Source: Drosophila persimilis (Eukaryota > Arthropoda > Insecta > Diptera > Drosophilidae). From it: a stretch of DNA of 64,000 nt. Of the stretch, positions 48,301-58,300 are shown one piece after another. The DNA is taken from the NCBI RefSeq assembly GCF_003286085.1, contig NW_020825336.1:868001-932000 (forward strand), in the 5' to 3' direction. Each line of letters starts with the position of its first letter. Position 1 is the stretch's first letter. Below the pieces are notes generated by a model. The model saw only the letters and a program-made list of their open reading frames with translations, had not been told where the DNA came from and did not search any database. A program made the position numbers and the translations under genes.

Positions 48301-51300
48301 CACAACCCGATGATCGGATGGAAATTCTTTCAATTGGCACCGATGCAGACTCCGAAAATGAGGCAGAGTTCAACAATGCCGTCTCCGATCGCCTATTGGC
48401 GATCTTCGAGCGCATTGATGCCGACCCCACAAGCAAGTCCCCTGAAGCGGAAGTTTCCGCTGACATTGGTCTTTCGGAGGACGAGGAGCCTTTCCAATAT
48501 GCCGCAGACACTACAATGCCAACGGAGGCCTATCTTCCAGAGGAGGAGGAGGAGCAGATTGAAGCAGAGCCATCGATCAAAGTGGAACACAATATCGCAA
48601 AGCTGACAGACGAGCCTCCGCTTACGGGAGGGCAACTTGTTGGCTGGAATGAGGAGATGTGCTGCTTCTACAATGACAGCTGGAACGGCGAGAACTTCAA
48701 TGTCCAGAAAATCCAAAGATCCATGAATGGTAAGCATTTGGTGAGGACACAAACACTAAAGAACAGTCAGACCTCATATTTCTTTCATTAAAGCGCGCCT
48801 GCAGTGGAGAATCCTTAACGAGGACCGATATCCGGTCGTTCGTCCTCGCTCACGCGCCAAATGCACCAACTGCGCCGAGATGGGTCACATGAGATCCAAG
48901 TGCCCGCGTCCACGCAAGCCGCTCGTCTGTCACATGTGCGGCCAGGCGGGGCATGCCGAACCACGCTGCCCCAATGCCATCTGTTTGGGTGTAAGACACG
49001 GAAATCACTTGTGCGTTAAGATCACAAATTCAATCGAGTTTCCTTGGCTTTCTTTACAGTGCGGCGCCAAACAGGCCACCTATGTGCAGCAGTGCAACAA
49101 GTGCTCATTCCACAGTCGACTCATCTGCCAGCTGTGCAGGATGCGGGGCCATGGTGTGGACCTTTGCCCGGACAAGTGGCGTCGCTATCATTCAACGGTA
49201 AGCGGAGAAACCCAACTAAACGATCCCTCGATTAAAGCATTCCTTCTCTTCCATTAGATCCGCTCAAATGTGGCACTGCAGAGCAATGTCCAGTGGAACT
49301 CGAAGCAGTGCAGCTTTTGCGCCGGACGGGGCCATCTCTTCGAGAACTGCCGCCAGCGCATTGGCGATTTTCGCAGCCAAACGTATGTCTCTCATATTGT
49401 GTCGCATCAGAAGAGCTACAATGATCGCAGCGGAAATCTAGGCTATTTGGGGGACCTCCCGGCGTTCTATGCCAACAATACCCCCTTTAGCTTCGTGTGG
49501 AGCGATCCGAACATCCCCAAGAACAGCTACTATGCCAGATTCCTTACTCGGGCAAACCTCGTCCAGCCACTGAGCACAAGCCGAAAGGCCACACCCCTTA
49601 CCCCCCTGGAAATGATCCCTTCTAAAGGTTATACCCACGACTATGTGCCGAATGCCCAGGCGAAGGCTGCTCGTGGGCAAGTCGTAGCCGCAGAGGAAAC
49701 AGCAGTCAAAAAGAACACGCCTGTAGCAGATAAGATACCAGCGCCAGCCCCTGAACCAGAGCAGGCCCCAGAACCAGATCAGGCCCCAGAACCAGAGGAG
49801 GCCCCAGAACCAGAGGAGGTCCTAGAACCAGATAAGGCCCCGGAACCAGAGGAGGTCGCAAAATCAGAGGAAGCCCCAGAACCGGAGCAGAGTAATGAAG
49901 TCGAGGAGACCATCCAAGAAGAGTCACCAGTCGCGATACAGCGTGAGGAGATCTCCACCAGTTTCGAGGCGCAGCCAGAGGAACCTGTCAAACTGATTGC
50001 CAGCACCAGCAGACCATCTGTGGGCGTCCATGAGCTGGACTCGGACTCGAATTACAGCTTCTCCGAGCACTTTGAGATGCCCACGTCGACGACAAGCGAG
50101 GAGACGAACATACCAATGGAGGAAACTCGCAAGAATAGCCGTCCCATGGGTCCCATGCCCGATGTTATACCTTTGTCCAGCGACAATGACGATGATTTCC
50201 ACATCTCCTCCAACAGCCAAGGCATCTCGATGTGCGTCAACAGCAAGCAGATGGAGAGGATGGATGACAGTGCGAACGAAGAGATGCCGGATGTATCCTG
50301 CGAGGGAAAGATCATCATGGCCCGCGACCTGTCCGAGTACTTGTTCAGTCCGGAGGGATGGAAGTTTCTTGTCGAGACGTCTAAGCAATGCCAAGTGACT
50401 GTGCGCATGGACTTGAAGGAGTATGGCTATGTCCTGGTGATCTACGGACGGCGAATGCATCAGGAAGAGCTGCAACTAAAACTGCTGCACCGTCATCAGG
50501 ATGTCAAGCGCAAGAGTGCCGAGTTCCAGAGCCAAAAGCCACCGAAACGCGTTGATGTCCTAATCCGCTTCCTAAGGGACGGCATTAACAGCCTCAACAG
50601 TAAACTGGGCAATGCCAAGGCCCTTTATAGGACCATCAAGCAGCGGGAGAGCTTAAACACTAAGAATGGTTTCAAAATGGCGGAGAAGAAGCGGCGCCTG
50701 CTTAACATGATCCTCGTGGGGCAAGCAGGTCTAGAGAACGGCGACTTGCACTTGGATCAACTGCTGGTGCTTTTGCAGAACCTAATTACCGATTTCTCGC
50801 CCGATGACAATGCCTCGCCGGCGATGCGCACCGAAATCGAAGACCACTGGCGCATGATTTTCACCGCCTATCCCCATCCCAAGTATGATAAACTTTTGGA
50901 GGCCTATGAAAGCTTAGATCTGAAGAATCGCCTGCCTTCGCTGAACATAGATCCAGCTCTCTTAGGACTGCCGCCGCTTCAAATGGGAAGGGGCCAGCCG
51001 ACGCCTCAGCCAACCAACAAGCGGGACGTATCCCCCATCCCGCCGCCACCAACCTGGCAGCACATGGCACCGCCACCACCGCCCAAGCAGAACGCGAAGG
51101 AACAGCGTCCATTCGGAGCAGGACAACCCCAAAGGCAGCAACGCCCAGCCGCAGGACAGCCCCAACAGCAGCATCGTCCTGGAAACGGACAACCCCAACA
51201 GCAACAGCGTTCAGGAATGGGACAGCCCCAACAGAAACAACGACAAGGAGCAGGAAAACCTCAACAGCAGCAACGTCCAGGAGCAGGACAACAGCAGCAA

Positions 51301-51996
51301 CGTCCAGGAGGGGCAGGACAGCCCCAAAAGCAACAACGTACTGCAGCAGCAGGACATTTGCAACAGCAGCAACGTCCAGGAGCTGGACAAATACCACAGC
51401 ACCAGCAGCAGCAACGTCCAGGAGCAGGACAACTACCACAGCACCAGCAGCACCAGCGTCCAGGAGCAGGACAACTACCACAGCACCAGCAGCAGCAACG
51501 TCCAGGAGCAGGACAACTACCACAGTACCAGCAGCACCAGCGTCCAGGAGCTGGAACACCACAACAGCAGCAGCGTCCAGGAGCGGGACAACAGCAGCAG
51601 CGTTTAGGAGCGGGACAACAGCAGCAGCGTCCAGGATCGGGGCAACAGCATCAGCAGCAACCGAAACGAGGCCAGTTCATACAGATGCCCTTCAACAATC
51701 CCCAGCAACGAGCTCGGGCCGATCTTCAGCTCCGCAGCGGCGCCAATCCAGACCATCAGTTCGCCCGACTCCTTGGCGAAGTAAAACCGAATGCGCGTGG
51801 CTTGGATGCCAACCAGCCGTCGGTTTTCTGGTCGCGCGAGTCGATGCGGTACATCGACGATCTGTTCAAGATTACATCTCGGCCGGATATGCGGGTGCGA
51901 CTGAATCGTGTGCTCCAACGGGCCCAGCATGGCGCACTGTCGCACAACGACTACCGCGCTGTGATCGATCTACACTTGCTACTGTCGAATCAATGA
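45397..51996 (+). CDS. Zcchc7: Zcchc7-type CCHC zinc-knuckle protein (Air1/2-like, TRAMP)
   Basis: Six coding exons, 45397-45405, 45469-45772, 46657-48729, 48794-48990, 49060-49197 and 49258-51996, join in frame to 1,819 residues. Exon 1 codes only MSD. Five zinc-knuckle elements occupy about residues 819-935: CTNCAEMGHMRSKC, CHMCGQAGHAEPRC, a variant CLGCGAKQ...CNKC, CQLCRMRGHGVDLC and CSFCAGRGHLFENC. This array resembles ZCCHC7/Air proteins, which bind RNA for the TRAMP polyadenylation and exosome surveillance complex in the nucleus. The N-terminal half is charged and disordered (acidic D/E runs, KP-rich). An APEPEEAPEPEE tract lies at 49740-49890, a QRPGAGQ-type repeat at 51118-51640, and a conserved-looking C terminus follows. 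Assignment to CG9715/Zcchc7 rests on the knuckles and the TSG101-kud neighbourhood. Intron 2 contains another ORF. AATAAA is at 52130-52135. Confidence 0.85.
45803..46570 (+). CDS. Unrecognised two-pass membrane protein nested in a Zcchc7 intron
   Basis: A continuous 255-codon ORF with fly-like codon use lies wholly inside Zcchc7 intron 2 (45773-46656) on the same strand. I chose the ATG at 45803 (ATCAAGATGG, good context) over an in-frame ATG at 45788. The protein has hydrophobic segments at about residues 55-78 (LLNPVTLVLATLNLLCLVVWL) and 103-128 (ILTGILMTAATYVLVSVVDVVV), a basic loop (LLRRNLREF) and a hydrophilic C-terminal half ending NPFWY. The start is only 30 bases after the Zcchc7 exon-2 donor, so its mRNA must share exon 2 or start within it. 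A poly(A) signal (AATAAA, 46589-46594) follows the stop by 18 bases. I do not recognise the family. Confidence 0.8.
   Translation: MAIEIESRPVRKYIPQLWIAFEIPLTNSLLSAMKYLRSLLALGSTTLRILFEWLGLLNPVTLVLATLNLLCLVVWLDYHFRQYGCDLLFWQKELSQFPHEYILTGILMTAATYVLVSVVDVVVFTALLRRNLREFNKPLLHYEERYRRFVLIRLVRQLEHALVMQTLSANASHVAVKNMCEAQRMIKEAINMFRTSVKVLLWPNRSDLHEDPFILYHINEGQLEELNAHGYCLGDVDSLDLGNQYLKYLLNPFWY
46589..46594 (+). terminator. Intronic poly(A) signal
   Basis: AATAAA just after the stop of the nested membrane-protein ORF and 60 bases before the Zcchc7 exon-3 acceptor. Its use would end the transcript inside the Zcchc7 intron and give the nested ORF its own mRNA 3' end. Confidence 0.6.
51118..51640 (+). repeat. 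In-gene Q/P/G/A tandem repeat (Zcchc7)
   Basis: About twenty degenerate units of QQQRPGAGQ / QHQQQQRPGAG type within the last Zcchc7 exon (residues about 1527-1700). The reading frame is kept open through all units. The minus strand of the same DNA gives a long VLLLDVAAAG-type artefact ORF. Confidence 0.85.
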
Positions 51997-52346
51997 GTGC
52001 TACTCAAAGGGGGGAATCTCTTATAAGGGGAATGGGAATGACGATGATTAAAATTGTTTAACAAAATCCACCAATTTAAAGAATGGGTATCTGAAAGATA
52101 TTACCCAGAGCAGAATAACCGAATGAATGAATAAATAACTGACTAATTTCACTCGTACTCGTTTCTCTGTGCCATAACTCGCTATTTAATTGATTCACGG
52201 ATCAATAACATAATAAGTCCAATGTGGATCTACAAATCATAAGGTAAATTCATTCTTCGGCATTGCCTCTATCCTAAATTGGTTGTTATAGTTTCCATAA
52301 GCAATTGTATTACACGTTCAGGTGGGTCGGGCGCTCGATGATTGTT
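51997..52346. other. Convergent 3' ends of Zcchc7 and Rh4
   Basis: 350 bases between the stop codons of two converging genes. It contains the Zcchc7 poly(A) signal (52130-52135) and AT-rich DNA. No other feature is seen. Confidence 0.6.
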
Positions 52347-55300
52347 CTATGCCGCTGAGGTCTGCTGCGTCTGTTCCTGCGTTGTCGTGGACTGGGCCGA
52401 GGAAGCCTCGCCGGACTTCTCAGTGACACCCAGCCAGGGGCAGCGTTTTTGGAGCTCCATGCGGTATCTGGGATGACTGATGGCATACACAAACGGATCT
52501 ATGCAGGCCACCAGCTTGCAGGTACAGGCCGGAATCATTGTGGCTCCTGGCGTCAGTAGACTCTTGTCGCCAAAGGCTCCGATTAGGGACATCACGCCAT
52601 AGGGGGTCCAGGACACGAAGAACAGAAAGCAAATGGTGATGGCCGCCTTGGCAATTCGTATCTCGGCCGTCTCCTTGCTCTTATCCACGTTGGAGCGCAG
52701 CGATTCCACGTTCATTTTCTTGGCCTGTTCTCGCAAGGCCTTCTCGTGGTTGAAGACGTGTCCCACTATCTGGCTGTAGTAGTACAGGATCATCAGCGTA
52801 GGGCAGACGAAACTGAAGAAAAAGATGGTGCCCACAAAGAGGCGGGTGTCAAAGTTATCCGAGAGATAGTCGAACGAGCAGGATGTGAGATATCCCTCTG
52901 TAACGAAAGAAAGGTAAAACGAAATTTAATTTGCGCGCCCAACAGCAACTTACAGAAGAGAGTGAGAGATCTTATGTGCATAGGAAAGTGCGCTGCCGCT
53001 CACCTACTCGTGTGTAATACAGATCTGCACTGTAACTGTAACAATTTTGGTTCCATTCTGCCTGCTGTCTACTATTATCTACTGCAAGATATGATAATGT
53101 GTGCGAGCCGACCGATGTTTTAAAGTAACAATCACATTCCGTTATAATATTGCAATTTTCAAAATAAGACCCCGATAAGTTTCGTTTACATAAAAATACC
53201 GATATTAGCCAAAATATATCAATATATACTAGCATCGCTGCAACTGGACCGCCTACGGTATATTGTATACTTTTCGGTATATTTTGATGTCAAAATTGAG
53301 ATTAAAGTATATTAAGGGTATTTCGCTACAGCATGGTATATTTAATCCATTCTTTTCATAGTATTTTCCTGTATTTTGTAAGACGCGTTATGGACCCTCT
53401 TGTCCAATTCATCAATGTAGAAACTGTATAGAAATGCCATTTAGACCCCCCAGGCCACATCGAATTCCTGATCGTTTTCCATCAAAATCTCAATATTTCA
53501 AAAATGTCTCAAAAAAGTCATGTCGAAAAGTAGATAACGGCCCATATGAAAAACGGCCAAGCTTATCAACACACGCACATATTTCTCCCTTAGGTGTCGC
53601 CTTTGATAATTACTTACAAATGTATTTCATATGTATCGAATTTATAGTTAGCGTGTAGTTACTATGTAAAAACACTTTCTGTGGAAATTGTAGTTGATCT
53701 TTTTGTTTAAACCTTAAGCAATAAAGATGAAAACTTAAATTGAACAAGCCTTGTATGCAATTAATTGAATAATTAGATAGTTAGTAATATTCCACGGAAT
53801 ATTAAAATCGAGGAAATATGGTTTCCAATCCTTGACGGAGAATGATTAACCCAATGTGAGCCAAGGGGGGTTTTTTGATATCCCACCGAAAATAATGAAA
53901 ATGTAATAATTTCACGCAGTTCAGGTGAAAGATATCGTGATTTTTTGAAGTTCAGAGGTAGATGGCATGGATCTACAAGAAGAATTTACAATCAGTAACA
54001 TTTTCCGCCATTTACCTCAAGTCGTTGAACTGTTTAAATAGAGGAGGTATAAGTTGGCTAAGGTCGATTTCTTATCCATATACGAGACGCTATATTGTTG
54101 TTGAGGAACCAAAATTAAGGCAAGAACAGTCAAAGTCAAGTATTTAAAATAAACCAGTCAAGTAGAAAATTGATTCATTAATCGGATTAAATTATGTGGG
54201 CAGGGCTTAGAGAACTATCTAGCTGGTAATATTCGACGGAATATCAAAAACGAGAAATGTGTATAATAGAACTTGAATTCGTTAGTATATTTACGGTATA
54301 TTTGTATAATGAGAAGGTATATTTTGGTATATTTGTGAGGGTCGGACGGTATATTTTATCGATAAGTCCCCGACGCGGACTTAGCAAAATAGGTAAAAAA
54401 AAACAGAATGGAATTCTTGCCGTTCAGTTTTCTAACTGAATAAATAATATGCAAACGAAAAAACCCAGTTGATATATACATAAATAGTGCCTAAAAGGAC
54501 TAAAATTCCTTTCGAGCAAGTGCGAGTGCAATAAAGAAAAAGGTGAGGCGGGTAGGTGGAACGCAAATAGTGAAAATAAAAAAAATTCATCTCGCTGCTG
54601 TGTGTAAATGCAAATGATATGATATTTTCATGCAACAACAAAAAGAACAACAAAAAACCAGCACAAACACAACAGTAGCAGCAGCAGCAGCCAGCAGCAG
54701 TAGCAACAGCAAAAGCAACAAAAGCGAACTTGTATTCAATGGATGTGTGCGCGAGAGGCGAATAAAAGAAAATTAGATAAAAAAGCCAAATGAAATTAGC
54801 GCACGCCTGAAATTCGAGTTTGGCGCAAGGTGAACCAAAAGGCGAAAAGCAATCAAAACAGTTTCCATTTGCTGTCGGTGTGCGTGCCGTTTTTCCTGCG
54901 AAAGAAAAACCACCTGCATTGATTTATAGTTAAAGAAAAAAGAGACGTATCCGAACGGGATGGGTCAGTGCATTGCTGCCATAAAGGCTGACTGATAAAA
55001 AAAACCCCAGCCACTCACATACACACACACACACACACGCACGCCAACACCAGCGCACCCGCACCAATACAGTGGCAGCCTGCTATGTAAGTTTACATTT
55101 ACAATTATGTATTTTGTACTTGTTTATGCTGCAGTGAAGTTTAATGATATTGCCGTTGATATTGCTCTTGCTCTTACTGTTAATGTTGTTAATGGCGGCT
55201 TAAGCATTTCGCTCTGCTCTGCAACTTACGTTTTCTATTTTTTTTTATATTTTATTTTGCAACTCATTGAAAAAGAAGCACAGCACACAACAGTTAATTA

Positions 55301-58300
55301 TATTCATGGCTGTGGCTTTTGTGGCAGTAATTACCATTTTACCCCCAGAGTTGAGGCTCTGCCCTGGAGACTTTGAGGAGAGTCTTCATATGGATATATT
55401 TCATACGGTACATGGCGTAAACGAACTGTTAATTATGTGTGTGTTCGTTCGCGATTCAGTGCGCGTCTCTATGTGTGTGCGAGTGACGTCTGTGCTTATG
55501 CTGGCTTGGTCGCTTCCACCACACCGCTGCTCCCCCCTCCTGCAACCATTCTATTCATTTCCATTTGATGCATTACGTTACGCGCTTTTCATTGCGTGTC
55601 GTAAGGCATATGCATCGTTTATGCGGGACCACATTTATGAAATGACAATTTGCACTGCAATTTCCGCCTGCTGTTAATTTTCACATCTCCCAGGTCCAAG
55701 TACGACGGTTGCTCTAAAATGATAGTCGTTTGGTTTTGCATTGGCTGTTTCTGTTTCTGTTCTGTTTAACTTCAAGGAATTTCATCAAGCTAAAGCGTTT
55801 ATCTATTATAATCGTAATTTAGTCATCGTATAAACGTAGAAATAGCTCATGCCACAATATCCATACACATTCATGTGGGTGACCATTGTTATGGACGACG
55901 CCACACCCATACCATTCTCCCTCCCTCTTTCGTGCCCGCCCACAATCGGTGGGTTTTGGGTCGTCGTCCCTAATGGCCGTCCATCAGCGTCAGGGCTCCC
56001 TGATAAGACCCTACACACATGCGAGTATTTTGCGTCGTTCCACACGTGCCACTGTACCACCGTGCCGTTCCGCCCAGAAGTATTTATTTGGGCCTTCGAC
56101 GTGACGCTGACCTCGGCTGCGGCTTCGGCTTCGGCTTCGACTTTAACTTCGTTCGATACGTTTCCAGTTAAATAATTGCTTAAATGCAATTCCTATGGCT
56201 CGCATTTTATCTGTTCTTTTTGGTAATGCCAACAAATTGGGGGATCTGCGGCAAGGTGAAGGTCAAGGCATGATTAATTGTTTACTCTGGGCCGTGGAGG
56301 TTCCTCCAAGTTGAACTACTCACAAAATCGAAGTGCGACACATTACTCATTCAATTCGATTTAATTTATTTTGCAGTGACGCAGCGGCAGCGGAAGGAGA
56401 CGGAGAGCACAAAAAGCACAAAAAATTGTTCCCGGACGAACCGGAACGGACTGGCACTCCGCACAGGACTCCACGTTCACGGAAGAGAGAGATTTAGAAA
56501 AAACTATAGAGATATTCGTTTCGCGGAGAGAAAAATTCCAATGTCAAATAAAATCAACCCGAAACGCCGTGAACCGACAGCAGCCGCAGCAGCAGCAGGA
56601 GCACCCACGGCAGTGGCCACCAACACGAGCAGCTCGACCGGCTCCAGTGCCGGCAACACCTCCTCGGCCAACACATCCTCATCGTCCAGCTCCTCGCTGT
56701 CTTCCGCCGGTGGCGGTGATGCGGGCATGTCCGCCGACCTAACATCGCTATTCGAATGCCCCGTTTGCTTTGACTATGTGCTGCCCCCGATCCTGCAATG
56801 CTCAAGCGGGCACTTGGTGTGCGTCTCGTGCCGCTCCAAGCTCACCTGCTGCCCCACATGCCGCGGTCCGCTGGCCAATATCCGTAACCTGGCCATGGAG
56901 AAGGTTGCCTCGAACGTAAAGTTCCCGTGCAAGCATTCGGGCTACGGGTGCACTGCCTCGCTTGTATACACAGAGAAGACCGAACACGAGGAGACCTGCG
57001 AGTGTCGGCCCTACCTGTGCCCTTGCCCGGGGGCCTCCTGCAAATGGCAGGGACCGCTCGACCTAGTCATGCAGCACCTGATGATGTCCCACAAGAGCAT
57101 CACAACGCTGCAGGGCGAAGACATTGTGTTTCTGGCCACCGACATTAATCTGCCCGGCGCCGTCGATTGGGTGATGATGCAGTCCTGCTTCGGCCACCAC
57201 TTCATGCTCGTCCTCGAGAAGCAGGAGAAGTACGACGGACACCAGCAGTTCTTCGCTATAGTCCAGCTGATCGGCTCGCGCAAGGAGGCCGAGAACTTTG
57301 TGTACCGCCTCGAGCTGAACGGAAACCGCCGCCGCCTCACCTGGGAGGCAATGCCGCGTTCCATACACGAGGGCGTTGCCTCCGCCATACACAATTCGGA
57401 TTGCCTGGTGTTCGACACATCGATTGCGCAGCTCTTCGCCGACAATGGGAATCTGGGTATCAATGTGACCATCTCTCTGGTCTAGGCAGCCGCGACTCGC
57501 CTCGCGTCCGTAAATCGCCCAATTAAATTTTTTTTTTATTTCTGTTTACATATTTGTCGTATATATATAAAATACCATATAGTTTAGCCCTTTGTTCGCA
57601 TCATACGTCTAATTCGTAGGTTCTTCAAAGTTTGAATTGTAGAAAGAAACGAAAGAAAGAGGAAAAGAAGGAAGCAAGGGTGGATAGTAGAGAGATAAGC
57701 GGCGGCAAAAGCAGCATTAGAATCGTTTTAAAAACGATTCTTCGTTCTATATGCACACCCTCATAATACACCACACACCCCATACATACAAATATAATTG
57801 CATATAAATCTATATAGATATTTTTTTTGAACGTAAGTTTCGAAGTGGAAGGCAGAAAGAAGCCCAGCAAAAGGCAGAAAGTAGTGCTCCTCCCACTCGA
57901 TCGGTACTAGCTCTAAGATTAAATTGTTCATATATTCCACACACACACACACACACAAACTATTTGAATGTTTTCAGAGTTTGATCATTTGGTTTTAATT
58001 TGTCGTGGTGTTATTTCTGCTTTTAGTTTAATTTTAGTTGATAAGCCGTCTCCGTCTGCCTCTGCAGCGGGCCACACCTGGAGCGGAGCTGCCTACGCGT
58101 GCCGATTTTGCCCACCAGATCCAAAAACCGCAACCACAACCACACCACCACCTACCTAACTACTATATCTACTACCACTGTAATCCACTCAACACTCAAC
58201 ACACAACACACAACAAACACTCTGCAAAGTCTAGTTTAGTTAATGTAAATTATTTTATACATACAATAATTGTAAATGGTAATAATTAAATCAGTTTAAA

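Larger units (their letters stand above)
52898..54323. other. Rh4 intron, part between Rh4 exon 2 and sina promoter
   Basis: AT-rich DNA with an orphan cluster of GGTATATTT-like boxes and an AGCATCGCTGC motif (53180-53360), then dispersed-repeat copy C. No supported ORF. Confidence 0.55.

Noticed and set aside
50861..51562. 233-codon ORF on the minus strand with VLLLDVAAAG repeats
   Set aside because: It is the exact reverse strand of the QRPGAGQ repeat in Zcchc7, so it is open only because of that repeat.
51118..51640. Regular repeat spacing resembling a CRISPR array
   Set aside because: The unit is a coding amino-acid repeat in frame with Zcchc7, in an animal genome; units are degenerate and contiguous without spacers.
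55107..55677. ORFs of 89 and 136 codons upstream of sina
   Set aside because: They lie in the predicted sina leader intron, have AT-rich non-fly codon use and show no domain.
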